Positions 44,418-53,040 of a stretch of 64,000 nucleotides of DNA are shown here, in pieces. This DNA comes from Spirochaetales bacterium. GTDB taxonomy: Bacteria > Spirochaetota > Spirochaetia > DSM-2461. Positions within the stretch are counted from its first letter, which is position 1. Each line of letters begins with the position of its first letter. The translations under genes were made by a program, and so were the position numbers. A model generated the notes under the pieces. The model made no database searches. It was not told the DNA's origin and saw only the letters and a list, made by a program, of their open reading frames with translations. Location of the stretch: the NCBI GenBank assembly GCA_028533045.1, contig JAQQAP010000045.1, forward strand, positions 1 to 64,000, given 5' to 3'.

Positions 44418-44431
44418 AAGGCTTCGCTGCA

Positions 44432-44460
44432 AGAATAATCTATAGAATCCGGTCAGTCAA
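44432..44460 (-). promoter_or_regulatory. Candidate promoter of the M23 peptidase gene
   Basis: On the minus strand TTGACT (44460-44455) and TATTCT (44437-44432) are 17 bases apart. Confidence 0.45.
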
Positions 44461-44512
44461 TGAAAGGGGCTGCCCCATAGGGGAAATTCCCCGTTTTTTT
44501 AATACCCCTCCC

Positions 44513-44547
44513 TTGCCATCTGCCGCCAATCCTTATATTATGACCCC
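44513..44547 (+). promoter_or_regulatory. Leaderless promoter of dapB
   Basis: TTGCCA (44513-44518) and TATTAT (44536-44541) are 17 bases apart. ATG 44548 follows after six bases and no ribosome site is present. A small GGGGA/TCCCC hairpin with seven T lies just upstream at 44480-44500. Confidence 0.6.
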
Positions 44548-45294
44548 ATGAATCTAGTCATTACCGGATACGGCCGAATGGGCCGTCTAGTGGAAAAAAT
44601 CAGCCTTGAGAGAGGTCATAACATTATTGCCCGTGTGGATAAGGGCGGCTACGGGGATATCTCCGAATTGACTCCTGAAGTCCTGGAAAAGGCGGACGGC
44701 GTTGTGGAATTCGCCCTGTCCAAAGGTTTCGAAGAGAACTGTCGTCTCTATGCCGAATCGGGAGTTCCCGCCGTAGTGGGAACAACGGGCTGGTACGATA
44801 AGAAGGACGAAATAGAGGCCCTCTTTAAGGAAAAAAACGGCTCCTTCCTTTACGGATCGAACTTCTCCATTGGAGCCCACATATTCTTTACCCTAACAGA
44901 ACGGGCCGCCGAGCTTATCGCCGACATCCCCGACTACGATATCATGGTTACCGAATACCACCACAAAATGAAGCAGGATTCCCCCTCGGGAACGGCTATT
45001 ACCACGGGGGAACGCATTCTTAAAGGCTGTCCCCGCAAGACCAAAATGCAGTTCGAAAAACTGGACCGCAGAATCGAAGACGAAGAACTTCATATCGCCT
45101 CCGTAAGGGGGGGCCACATTCCCGGTATCCACCGTGTCTACATGGATTCCCCTGCGGACACCATCGAAGTCTCCCACTCCGCCCGCAGCCGGGACGGATT
45201 TGCCCTGGGAGCGGTTATGGCCGTAGAGTGGCTCCACGGAAAGAAAGGCTTTTTCACCGTAGACGATTTCATTAAAGACTTTTTTAAACTATAA
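44548..45294 (+). CDS. dapB: 4-hydroxy-tetrahydrodipicolinate reductase
   Basis: DapB catalyses the second step of the diaminopimelate/lysine pathway. The 248-residue enzyme has the NAD(P) loop ITGYGRMGRLV (residues 4-14), VGTTGWYD, and the catalytic EYHHKMKQDSPSGTA. It lies 163 bases before dapA, separated by a large inverted repeat rather than a gene. DAP is also needed for the cross-linked peptidoglycan of many Gram-negative cells. Confidence 0.94.
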   Translation: MNLVITGYGRMGRLVEKISLERGHNIIARVDKGGYGDISELTPEVLEKADGVVEFALSKGFEENCRLYAESGVPAVVGTTGWYDKKDEIEALFKEKNGSFLYGSNFSIGAHIFFTLTERAAELIADIPDYDIMVTEYHHKMKQDSPSGTAITTGERILKGCPRKTKMQFEKLDRRIEDEELHIASVRGGHIPGIHRVYMDSPADTIEVSHSARSRDGFALGAVMAVEWLHGKKGFFTVDDFIKDFFKL

Positions 45295-45349
45295 TAAATT
45301 AAAACCGGGCAGAATATAGAAAACGAACAGATTGTTCCATAGGCTAGGC

Positions 45350-45410
45350 GGCAGCGGGATTTAAAACCGCAGTGTACAAAAAGTACATGAGGATTTTAAA
45401 TCCCGCTGCC
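45350..45410. repeat. Large inverted repeat between dapB and dapA
   Basis: GGCAGCGGGATTTAAAA (45350-45366) and its exact complement (45394-45410) are 17-base arms around 27 bases. The centre contains a second dyad, TGTAC-AAAAA-GTACA. An outer pairing GTTCCATA / TATGGGAC lies further out. No T run follows, so it is not a simple terminator. It could be a cis-acting RNA, a protein-binding palindrome or a short mobile remnant. Confidence 0.75.
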
Positions 45411-45457
45411 AACGACGTATATGGGACTAGATGTCGTTTGCCCAAAGGAGACATGCC

Positions 45458-46333
45458 ATGCTGGAAGGAGTATTCACAGCCCTCGTAACCCCCTTCGACA
45501 AGAACCTCAAAATCGACAGGGAATCGCTTAAAAAGATAGTGGACTTTCAGATTAAAGAAGGTATTTCCGGCCTGGTACCCATGGGAACCACCGGGGAAAG
45601 CCCCACCGTATCTATCGAAGAAAATATGGACGTGGTGGAAATGGTGGTTAAAATGGCCGACGGCAAGGTGCCCGTTATTGCCGGAACCGGTTCGAACTGC
45701 ACCGGGGAAGCCATCAAAATGACAAAAATGGCCAAGAATATGGGGGCCGACTACTCCCTACTGGTCAATCCTTATTATAATAAACCGACACAGGAAGGCC
45801 TCTACCGTCACTTTATGGCCGTGGCCGATGCGGTGGATCTTCCCATTGTCCTTTACAACATCATGGGCCGGACCGGTGTTAACCTGGAAACCCCTACCCT
45901 CCTAAAATTGGCCAAGCACGAGAATATCGTGGCCGTCAAGGAAGCCAGCGGGGATCTCTCCCAGATGATGGACGTGATTAATCAGAAACCCAAGGACTTT
46001 GCCGTTCTCTCCGGAGACGACAACCTGGCCCTGCCCCTTACTCTGATGGGAGGTAACGGAGTTATTTCCGTGGCCAGTAACATTGTCCCCCGCTGGATGG
46101 AAGAGATGGTCGGCGCCGCCCGTAAGGGAAATCTGACCAAAGCGAAAACTATTCACTACGAACTGCTGCCCCTTTTCAAGGGCATGTTCCTGGAAACCAA
46201 CCCGATTCCTGTAAAATCGTGCATGTCCCTCATGGGCCTTTTGGAAGAGGAGTACCGCCTTCCTCTCTGCCCTCCCTCCGACGAGAACCGGGAAATCCTG
46301 AGAGAGATGCTCCGGGGACAGGGTCTTATTTAG
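45458..46333 (+). CDS. dapA: 4-hydroxy-tetrahydrodipicolinate synthase
   Basis: DapA condenses pyruvate and aspartate semialdehyde. The 291-residue enzyme has GTTGES (43-48), tyrosine Y133 in LYNIMGRTG and the Schiff-base lysine K161 in VAVKEASGDL. The usual YNVPGRT is YNIMGRT. ATG 45458 was chosen because AAAGGAG lies seven bases upstream. The gene is followed ten bases later by prmC. Confidence 0.95.
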   Translation: MLEGVFTALVTPFDKNLKIDRESLKKIVDFQIKEGISGLVPMGTTGESPTVSIEENMDVVEMVVKMADGKVPVIAGTGSNCTGEAIKMTKMAKNMGADYSLLVNPYYNKPTQEGLYRHFMAVADAVDLPIVLYNIMGRTGVNLETPTLLKLAKHENIVAVKEASGDLSQMMDVINQKPKDFAVLSGDDNLALPLTLMGGNGVISVASNIVPRWMEEMVGAARKGNLTKAKTIHYELLPLFKGMFLETNPIPVKSCMSLMGLLEEEYRLPLCPPSDENREILREMLRGQGLI

Positions 46334-46343
46334 GTTCGCTCCC

Positions 46344-47186
46344 ATGACTGTCAGAGAACTCCTCCGGGAGGGCCGGGAGCTTTTGTCCCGGTCCGGGATA
46401 AGCGATACGGTAGACCTGGACACCTCCCTTCTTCTCTGTCACGTCCTGGGGATAGGGCGGGAGAAACTTTTTGCCCTTCTCCCCGACCCGGTTGATGAAG
46501 CCGGGGCCGAAGAATTTCTTAAACTGACCGAACAGCGCTGCCGGAACTATCCCGTCGCCTACTTAACGGGCAGCAAGGAGTTTTTCGGACGGGATTTTAC
46601 CGTGGGAGAGGGGGTGCTTTGCCCCCGACCGGATACGGAAATCCTTGTAGAAAAATCCCTGGAATTCCTGGAAGGTCAGGACGAGCCTGAATTACTGGAC
46701 CTTTGCTCCGGTTCGGGCTGTGTTGGCCTGACCCTGGCTCTGGAACGCCCGGACAGCCGGGTCGTCTGTGTTGATATTGACGAAGCACCGGAAAAAGCCT
46801 TTTACAAAAACCGGGAATCCCTGGAAGCAAAGAACGCCTCTTTTACCCGGTCTAATCTCTTTAGGAATGTAAAAGGACTGTTCCATCTCATTGCCACCAA
46901 TCCTCCCTATCTCACAAGTGATGAAACCTCGGAAAGAATGGACGAGGGGTGGAAAGAACCGGCCCTCGCCCTGGACGGGGGGGAAGACGGACTGGACCTG
47001 GTGGAAGAAATTGTAAAAAAGTCCATTGATTATCTTGCCCCGGAGGGGTATCTTCTAATAGAAGCTCATCCGGAACAGATGACAGGGATACTTCAAATGA
47101 TGGGGACCGCCGGTTTTACCTCCCTGGGAACAGCCGACGATCTAGCGGGAAGAAAAAGGGTAGCCTATGGCCGACGGAAAAAGTGA
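46344..47186 (+). CDS. prmC: Peptide chain release factor N5-glutamine methyltransferase
   Basis: PrmC methylates the GGQ glutamine of release factors. The 280-residue protein has the N-terminal helical domain, the substrate loop YLTGSKEFFGRDFTVG, the SAM site LLDLCSGSGCVGLTLA and the catalytic NPPYL. prfA is not next to it in this window. Its 3' end overlaps rel by 20 bases. Confidence 0.92.
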   Translation: MTVRELLREGRELLSRSGISDTVDLDTSLLLCHVLGIGREKLFALLPDPVDEAGAEEFLKLTEQRCRNYPVAYLTGSKEFFGRDFTVGEGVLCPRPDTEILVEKSLEFLEGQDEPELLDLCSGSGCVGLTLALERPDSRVVCVDIDEAPEKAFYKNRESLEAKNASFTRSNLFRNVKGLFHLIATNPPYLTSDETSERMDEGWKEPALALDGGEDGLDLVEEIVKKSIDYLAPEGYLLIEAHPEQMTGILQMMGTAGFTSLGTADDLAGRKRVAYGRRKK

Positions 47187-49248
47187 CAGTCTTATCCTCT
47201 CAACAGAAGCTCTCGACAAACTTATAGCCAACTTCGAAGCTACCCTCGTCCACTACACCAAGGCTGAACGAAAGCAGATCATGGGCGCCGTTTACTGGGC
47301 CCGGGAACTTCACAAAGACCAGAAAAGAGCCTCCGGGGAACCCTACATCATCCATCCCATCGAATCGACGGGAATACTGGTAGATCTGCAGCTCGACGCC
47401 ACCACCATTACCGCCTCCCTTCTCCACGACGTTCTGGAAGACACCGACGTGGGAAGCGAACTGATGCGGGAAAAGTTTGGCGACGAAGTGGTTATGCTCG
47501 TGGACGGGGTAACCAAAATTGACATTATGGAGGTAGGCGACAAGGCCCTCCAGAAAATAGAAACCCTCAGAAAGATGATCTTTGCCATCGTGAAGGACAT
47601 CCGGGTCATCTTTATCAAACTGGCCGACAAGCGGCACAATATGGGCACCCTGAACTTCGTTTCCCCGGAGAAGCAGAAGCGCATTGCCCGGGAGTGTCTG
47701 GAAATATACGCCCCCCTGGCGGGCCGGTTGGGTATACATACGGTAAAAATGGAGTTGGAGGATTTAAGCCTTAAATACCTCAATCCCCAGTCCCACCTAC
47801 AAATAAAAACCTACATAGACCAAAAGAAAAAGGAACGGGCCGAATACCTGGTAGAGGTACAGGAACGAATTGAAAAAGCCGCCAAAAAAGCGGGAATCAA
47901 GAAAATTTCCGTGGAAACCCGGGCCAAACACTTCTACTCCATCTATCGTAAAATGAAAACTAAGGGAAAGGACCTGGATGAAATCTACGACCTTATGGGG
48001 GTTCGGATTCTCTGCCTTTCCAAAATCGACTGCTACCATCTTCTGGGAATTATACACCAGCTTTGGCCTCCCATCGAAGGACGATTCAAAGACTACATTG
48101 CCATGCCCAAGGCCAATGACTACCAGAGCCTTCATACCACAGTCCGCTGCCATGGCCACCGCCCTCTGGAGATTCAGATTCGTACCTACGAAATGGATGA
48201 AACGGCCAACTACGGCGTGGCGGCTCACTTTATTTACAAAGAGAACAAAGACAACGAGGAAGAGCCGGATAAACAGGAAATAGACTTTGTAAAGAAGCTT
48301 AAGAACTGGAACATGGAGGACTATAGCTCCAATGAGTTCATGGATTCCATCAAGCGCGATCTGCTTCAGGACACGATTATCGTCTACACTCCCAAAGGTC
48401 AGCCTATCGTCCTTCCCGAGGGCTCCACGGCCATCGACTTTGCCTACCATATCCACTCCCACATTGGGGACCACTGTGTACGGGCCCGGGCCAACGGAAG
48501 CATTATTCCTCTGACCAAGCCCCTCAAGAACACCCAGACAGTGGAGGTGATGACCCATCCCGACGCCCACCCCCATCAGAATTGGCTTAAGTACACCAAA
48601 AGCCACCGGGCCCGGGACAAAATACGTCACTGGATAAACAAGCACAACGAAGACTACATCATAGAAGGCAATATCATCGCCAAACCGGGTCGGGACAAGA
48701 AGGAGCTGAGCAAGCCCCTCCCCCCGAGCAAGAACCCCGAGAAGGAAGAGAGTTACAGTCCGGAACAGAAGGTTCTGGACAAGGAAAAGGTTACCATCTC
48801 CCTTAACCGGGAACGGAATATGATGATTCAAATTTCCCAGTGCTGCCAGCCTACTCCCGGGGATGCCATCATCGGCTATGTCTCCCGGGGACGGGGTATT
48901 ACGGTTCACAAAGTGGATTGCCCCAACCTCAAGGGAATAGATGACTTTGAAAACCGCAAGGTAGAGGTGGAGTGGGAAATGTCCACCACCAAGTACTCCC
49001 ACCGCTTCCATGTAATAGCCAACCGCACGGCGGACCTCTTTAGCGAGATTGAAGGGGCCATTAAGAAGCACGGGGGCCATTTGATTTCGGGCAGCGTGAA
49101 TGAATCGGACCGGGGGAACCTGGAAGGGGACTTTACTGTGGAGATGGATAAAAAGTCTAAACTGGGACAAATCAGCAAAAGCATCCGCACCATTCCCACG
49201 GTTTTTTCCCTGTACGAATCGTCCGGACGCTATGAAGAGGACGAATAG
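47167..49248 (+). CDS. rel: Bifunctional (p)ppGpp synthetase/hydrolase
   Basis: The 693-residue protein has an HD hydrolase domain (HPIESTGILVDL, ASLLHDVLEDT, KLADKRHNM), a synthetase domain (YDLMGVRI, then GRFKDYIAMPKANDYQSLHT), a TGS domain (YTPKGQPIVLPEGSTAIDFA), a zinc-finger-like CCQPTPGD region and a C-terminal ACT domain. The RFKD (RxKD) motif is the type found in bifunctional Rel/SpoT. It controls the stringent response by making and degrading (p)ppGpp. It overlaps prmC by 20 bases and is followed directly by trmL. Confidence 0.95.
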   Translation: MADGKSDSLILSTEALDKLIANFEATLVHYTKAERKQIMGAVYWARELHKDQKRASGEPYIIHPIESTGILVDLQLDATTITASLLHDVLEDTDVGSELMREKFGDEVVMLVDGVTKIDIMEVGDKALQKIETLRKMIFAIVKDIRVIFIKLADKRHNMGTLNFVSPEKQKRIARECLEIYAPLAGRLGIHTVKMELEDLSLKYLNPQSHLQIKTYIDQKKKERAEYLVEVQERIEKAAKKAGIKKISVETRAKHFYSIYRKMKTKGKDLDEIYDLMGVRILCLSKIDCYHLLGIIHQLWPPIEGRFKDYIAMPKANDYQSLHTTVRCHGHRPLEIQIRTYEMDETANYGVAAHFIYKENKDNEEEPDKQEIDFVKKLKNWNMEDYSSNEFMDSIKRDLLQDTIIVYTPKGQPIVLPEGSTAIDFAYHIHSHIGDHCVRARANGSIIPLTKPLKNTQTVEVMTHPDAHPHQNWLKYTKSHRARDKIRHWINKHNEDYIIEGNIIAKPGRDKKELSKPLPPSKNPEKEESYSPEQKVLDKEKVTISLNRERNMMIQISQCCQPTPGDAIIGYVSRGRGITVHKVDCPNLKGIDDFENRKVEVEWEMSTTKYSHRFHVIANRTADLFSEIEGAIKKHGGHLISGSVNESDRGNLEGDFTVEMDKKSKLGQISKSIRTIPTVFSLYESSGRYEEDE

Positions 49249-49749
49249 ATGAGCGTAAACATAGTACTTTACGAACCGGAAATTCCCCAAAACACCGGCA
49301 ATATAGCCCGAACCTGCGCCGCCACGGGAGCTTCCCTGCACTTGATCCACCCCCTGGGCTTTAGTGTGGACGAGAAGCACGTACGACGGGCCGGACTGGA
49401 CTACTGGGACCTTCTGGACATTCACCACTACGATAACTGGGCCGATTTCCTTTCAAAGAATGGGGAGGGGTCCTTCTTTTTCGCCACCACCAAGGCCAAA
49501 AAACACTACGCCCAGGTGGAGTACGGAGAGAACTGTTATATTATTTTTGGGCCCGAGTCGCGGGGGCTGCCGGAGGAACTTCTTGTGGAGTACCGGAACG
49601 ATAATATTCGCATCCCCATGAAGGGAGAAGCCCGTTCGCTTAACCTATCCAATGCTGTAGCTATTCTGGCCTATGAGGCCTTGAGGCAAGGAGATTTTGC
49701 CGGGCTTGCCGAAGAAGGGGCGCTCCATAATCTGGAAGAGCCGAACTAA
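49249..49749 (+). CDS. trmL: tRNA (cytidine/uridine-2'-O-)-methyltransferase TrmL
   Basis: The 166-residue SPOUT enzyme methylates the wobble base of certain tRNAs. It begins NIVLYEPEIPQNTGNIART and has the knot motifs LIHPLGF, FGPESRGLPEE and IPMKGEARSLNLSNAVAI. It starts one base after the rel stop and ends four bases inside the convergent AraC gene. Confidence 0.93.
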   Translation: MSVNIVLYEPEIPQNTGNIARTCAATGASLHLIHPLGFSVDEKHVRRAGLDYWDLLDIHHYDNWADFLSKNGEGSFFFATTKAKKHYAQVEYGENCYIIFGPESRGLPEELLVEYRNDNIRIPMKGEARSLNLSNAVAILAYEALRQGDFAGLAEEGALHNLEEPN

Positions 49750-50750
49750 AGTCTGCCGGAGCCTTTGGTATTCTCTTTTCTGTACAGGGAGGGAGAAACG
49801 CCCACCCTGTTTCTAAAAGTACGACTAAAATAGGAAGGATCGGTATAGCCCGTTCTGTCACAAATCTCACTCATATTAAGACGGGTATTTATGAGCATCT
49901 TCCGGGCTTCTTCCATTCTGATATTAATAAGATAGTCCATAACGGTCACATCCAGGGTCTTTTTAAAAAGGTCATTCATGGTGGTCCTGTTTATGGCAAA
50001 CTGTTCACAGAGATGGTCCAGGGTAATTTGCCTGTGGTAGGAATCTTTCATGTAGGAACAGATTTTTTCGACCAAACCGGGAGCATCGGGGTCGCTCTCC
50101 CTTTCCCGGGAGCTCTCTTTAGCCCGGGCGAAATATCCCTCTACCTTATAGAGGATCTGTATAAGAACGGCTTTTGCCTCATAAGGCCATTTATGGGAGG
50201 CTTTATCTTTAAGTATCCCCTCCAGTTCATCTATAAGTGTCCCCAAGTACCGGCTGTGGGAAAAATCAAGCTTTAAGTATTTTTCATCAATTCCGTAGAA
50301 AAAAGGAGTAATATAAAAAAAGTCTCTAAAACCACTCTGAACCTGAAGTTCCCCGTCAATGAGATTACGAAAAAGAAGAGCCTTGTTAATTATATAGGGG
50401 TTAAAAGGTATAAGGCGATAGATACAATCCTTGTCGTCCAGTACATTTAGACTTTCGTAGGGGTTAAGATATAGAACGGAGGACGGGGGTAATACCCTCA
50501 TATTCCCATCTACTTCAAGGGCAAGCTTCCCCTCTTCCACGAAGAGGATAATAAGGCGCACTTCCCACTCCCAATCCTCGGGATTGCTAAAACGGTCCAG
50601 CACAACAAGGGGTAATTTCATAATCTCAGAGGGACAGTCGGGATTTTTGAGTTCCCCATCGATTGTCCTTAAAAGAGAGGATTTATCCAACTGCTTTATC
50701 GCGACATCTTCCTTCGAAAGATTCTTCTCACCCAAAAAGTAATAGGACAT
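49746..50750 (-). CDS. AraC-family transcriptional regulator
   Basis: The 334-residue protein has an N-terminal cupin-like sensing region (about residues 40-140), a helical linker and a C-terminal double HTH: QITLDHLCEQFAINRTTMND, then NMSEICDRTGYTDPSYFSRT. AraC proteins activate or repress sugar- or stress-related genes; the effector is unknown. A perfect -35 and near-perfect -10 end six bases before its ATG and no ribosome site is present. Confidence 0.9.
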   Translation of the reverse strand: MSYYFLGEKNLSKEDVAIKQLDKSSLLRTIDGELKNPDCPSEIMKLPLVVLDRFSNPEDWEWEVRLIILFVEEGKLALEVDGNMRVLPPSSVLYLNPYESLNVLDDKDCIYRLIPFNPYIINKALLFRNLIDGELQVQSGFRDFFYITPFFYGIDEKYLKLDFSHSRYLGTLIDELEGILKDKASHKWPYEAKAVLIQILYKVEGYFARAKESSRERESDPDAPGLVEKICSYMKDSYHRQITLDHLCEQFAINRTTMNDLFKKTLDVTVMDYLINIRMEEARKMLINTRLNMSEICDRTGYTDPSYFSRTFRNRVGVSPSLYRKENTKGSGRL

Positions 50751-50756
50751 GGGTAG

Positions 50757-50785
50757 ATTTTATTCGCCGAGTCAGGATTTGTCAA
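50757..50785 (-). promoter_or_regulatory. Leaderless promoter of the AraC gene
   Basis: On the minus strand TTGACA (50785-50780) and TAAAAT (50762-50757) are 17 bases apart. The ATG (50750) is six bases after the -10, leaving no room for a ribosome site. This is the clearest leaderless candidate in the window. Confidence 0.65.
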
Positions 50786-50793
50786 CGGAGTTC

Positions 50794-51651
50794 CTACTCC
50801 TTCTCCCCGGAAAAACGGGAGAGCACACTACTGGTTAAAATCAGGACCACCCCCAGAATAATATTAAGGGTAAAGTTCTCCCCTAAAAGAATTACCCCGT
50901 AAAGGAAGCCAAAGAACACCTCCGTGTAACCTAAGGCCCCGTATTGGAAAATGGAGAGCCTCTTAAGGGCAAAGAAAAAGAGGCCGAATCCCACAATTCC
51001 CACGGAGAAGCCGTAGACAATCCCCAAAGCGGTTTGAGCCAGAGGAATCCCGGGCAGTTCGGCTATAAGAAAGGGAAGGAAGATGAGGGCTCCCAGGCCG
51101 TTCTGAAAAAAGAGGGTCTCCCCTTCCCCGTATCCCTCCAGGACTTTTTTGAATATTACCATGGCACCGGAGAAGATCAGAGCCGAAAGGATCATCATAA
51201 GACTTCCGAGCAAATCGCTCCGGGAGAGGGAAAAGCCCTTCTGAACATTCAAAAGGACTACTCCGGAAAGGGCCATGAAAAGAATAAGAAACTCTCTGAG
51301 CTTTAGTTTTTTCTTATTAAGAAAACAATCCAGAAGCAGGGCGAAAATAGGCCAGAGATAGAGCAGAACCACCGCATTGGTCAGGGTGGTAAGTTTGTAG
51401 GAAAAGACGTAAAGGAACATGCGCAGCCCATTAAGGCTGGAACCGAGCAGTATCATCTTCCGGTCTTCCGGGCCTCCCAGAACCAATTTTCTCTTGATCA
51501 TGAGGGGCAGGAAAAAGAGGAACGGCAGCCCCATGCGGAATCCGGTCATGGCTAAGCTGCTAAAAGGAAGGGACTTGATATAAAGGCCGCTCGAAGCGCC
51601 TATGGCGGCGGCTAAAATAATCGCCGGTACGGCAAGGTTTTTACTGTTCAT
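50794..51651 (-). CDS. EamA/DMT-family transporter
   Basis: The 285-residue protein has ten membrane helices in two EamA halves, with the family pattern AIGASSGLYIKSLPFSSLAM early and ALGYTEVFFGFLYGVILLGE late. DMT transporters export amino acids and other metabolites; the substrate is not clear. It overlaps the upstream glutamine amidotransferase gene by 11 bases on the same strand. Confidence 0.85.
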   Translation of the reverse strand: MNSKNLAVPAIILAAAIGASSGLYIKSLPFSSLAMTGFRMGLPFLFFLPLMIKRKLVLGGPEDRKMILLGSSLNGLRMFLYVFSYKLTTLTNAVVLLYLWPIFALLLDCFLNKKKLKLREFLILFMALSGVVLLNVQKGFSLSRSDLLGSLMMILSALIFSGAMVIFKKVLEGYGEGETLFFQNGLGALIFLPFLIAELPGIPLAQTALGIVYGFSVGIVGFGLFFFALKRLSIFQYGALGYTEVFFGFLYGVILLGENFTLNIILGVVLILTSSVLSRFSGEKE

Positions 51652-52336
51652 AGATTTTATCCAATAGGGCGCCCATGAGTCGGTTTATCTCGCTAAAGGG
51701 GTTTTCCTCTGAAAGGATGAGCTTTTCAGACTGAATGAATCGGCCTTCATCCAACAGGTCCTCCCCGGCGTTCTGCACCAGAAGGGAGGCGGACTGGGGA
51801 GTCGTTTCCAGATGAAACTGGAAGGCGAAAACCCGATCCTCGTAAACAAAACCCTGATGGGCACAGGCCCGGCTGGCCAAAATGTGCTGCGCTCCGGCGG
51901 GAATGGCAAAGGTGTCCCCGTGCCAGTGAAAAGCGGGAAAAACCTCGGGGAGAACCTCCTTGAGACAGGTCTCTTCCAGGCCTTCCTGGGCAAAAAGAGG
52001 ATGCCAACCAATCTCCTTATGCTCTCCGGGAGTCACATCGGCCCCCAAAACATCGGCAATCAGCTGGGCTCCCAGGCAGATCCCCAGGACAATTTTCCCG
52101 GCCTCGATAAAAGAGCGTATGCAGGCCTTCTCCTCCTTGAGCCAGGAATAGTCAGCCTCATCGGCGATTCCCATGGGGCCGCCCATAACAACCAGCCAGT
52201 CGCTCTCTTCGGGCAGAGGAAGCCGGTCCCCTTCAAATAATTTGCAATGGGCCAGCTCAAAGCCTTTTGATTCAAACCAGTCAGCCATGCTGCCCGGTCC
52301 CTCAAAGGGTACGTGTTCTATAAAGGTGACTTTCAT
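51641..52336 (-). CDS. Class I glutamine amidotransferase-like protein
   Basis: The 231-residue protein has the GMP-synthase-type amidotransferase fold: VVMGGPMGIAD, the nucleophile cysteine in LGICLGAQLIAD, and the histidine in FQFHLET. The stand-alone form is common and often hydrolyses gamma-glutamyl compounds or supplies ammonia. GGAGAGA lies before the ATG. It is coupled to the transporter downstream by an 11-base overlap. Confidence 0.87.
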   Translation of the reverse strand: MKVTFIEHVPFEGPGSMADWFESKGFELAHCKLFEGDRLPLPEESDWLVVMGGPMGIADEADYSWLKEEKACIRSFIEAGKIVLGICLGAQLIADVLGADVTPGEHKEIGWHPLFAQEGLEETCLKEVLPEVFPAFHWHGDTFAIPAGAQHILASRACAHQGFVYEDRVFAFQFHLETTPQSASLLVQNAGEDLLDEGRFIQSEKLILSEENPFSEINRLMGALLDKIYEQ

Positions 52337-52383
52337 GGACTCTCTCCTATGCCGTACATGTTACAGGAACTTTCCCCTTCCTT

Positions 52384-53040
52384 CTACCCGTAAATTGCGT
52401 CCATATCGGGGGATTCCACCGTGTAATAGTGCACCCAGACAAAGGCGTGCTGAAAAAGGGCGGCTACCAGGGCTGCCTGGGAGCGAAAAATAAGGGCAAT
52501 GGCCCAGAAAAGAAGAAAAACATAGCCGTACATCACATTGTTCGACCAGCGGTACATTCCTCCGCTGGCCAGTGGCATGGAACGGTAGGATTCCCTAAAG
52601 TGATCCGCCCCTACCGCCCGGATAATCCCAAAGTAGCGGGCCACCGAATAGCTTCCGTAGAGGGAAGGAATGAGGAGCAAAAGGGCAAGAAAAACCCACA
52701 GAGCCGCCGCTCCCGGCAAAGTAGCCCTGTCGCTTAAAGCAATAAGGACAGTAAGAACAGGACGGGCGGCCAGGGGCGGCAGAAATAGAAGGCTCCAGAT
52801 GAGCAGATCATACTTCCCAAAGAGCCGGGTAAAAAGATTAAAGCAGAGCTGGGCCCGCCAGACAAGCCAGACCAGAAACTGGTGATAAAGAACGACCCCC
52901 ATGAGAATCCGGAGCAAGCGGTAAGTCTGCGGGGAAAAGCGCCCTTCCGTAGTAAAATGAAAGCCCAGAAGCAGGGCTGCCGAGAGAATCACTCCCGCCA
53001 GACTGCTCCTGAAAAAGTGGCTGGCCTTTATTTTGTCCAC
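52384..53040 (-). CDS. Membrane methyltransferase-like protein (PEMT/ICMT superfamily)
   Basis: The 218-residue protein has about five membrane segments. Its C-terminal part (GMYRWSNNVMYGYVFLLFW, then HAFVWVHYYTVESPDM) recalls the SAM-binding region of phospholipid and isoprenylcysteine methyltransferases. The assignment rests on this resemblance alone. The start is GTG, overlapping the stop of the dicarboxylate transporter gene by 13 bases, so the two are probably one operon. Confidence 0.6.
   Translation of the reverse strand: MDKIKASHFFRSSLAGVILSAALLLGFHFTTEGRFSPQTYRLLRILMGVVLYHQFLVWLVWRAQLCFNLFTRLFGKYDLLIWSLLFLPPLAARPVLTVLIALSDRATLPGAAALWVFLALLLLIPSLYGSYSVARYFGIIRAVGADHFRESYRSMPLASGGMYRWSNNVMYGYVFLLFWAIALIFRSQAALVAALFQHAFVWVHYYTVESPDMDAIYG

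Noticed and set aside
44480-44500. Terminator before dapB
   Set aside because: GGGGA/TCCCC plus T7 looks like a terminator, but no plus-strand gene lies just upstream and the stem is short. Noted only with the promoter.
47797-49428. Minus-strand frame of 543 codons opposite rel
   Set aside because: It mirrors the rel coding sequence, has no family match, and rel shows all expected motifs.
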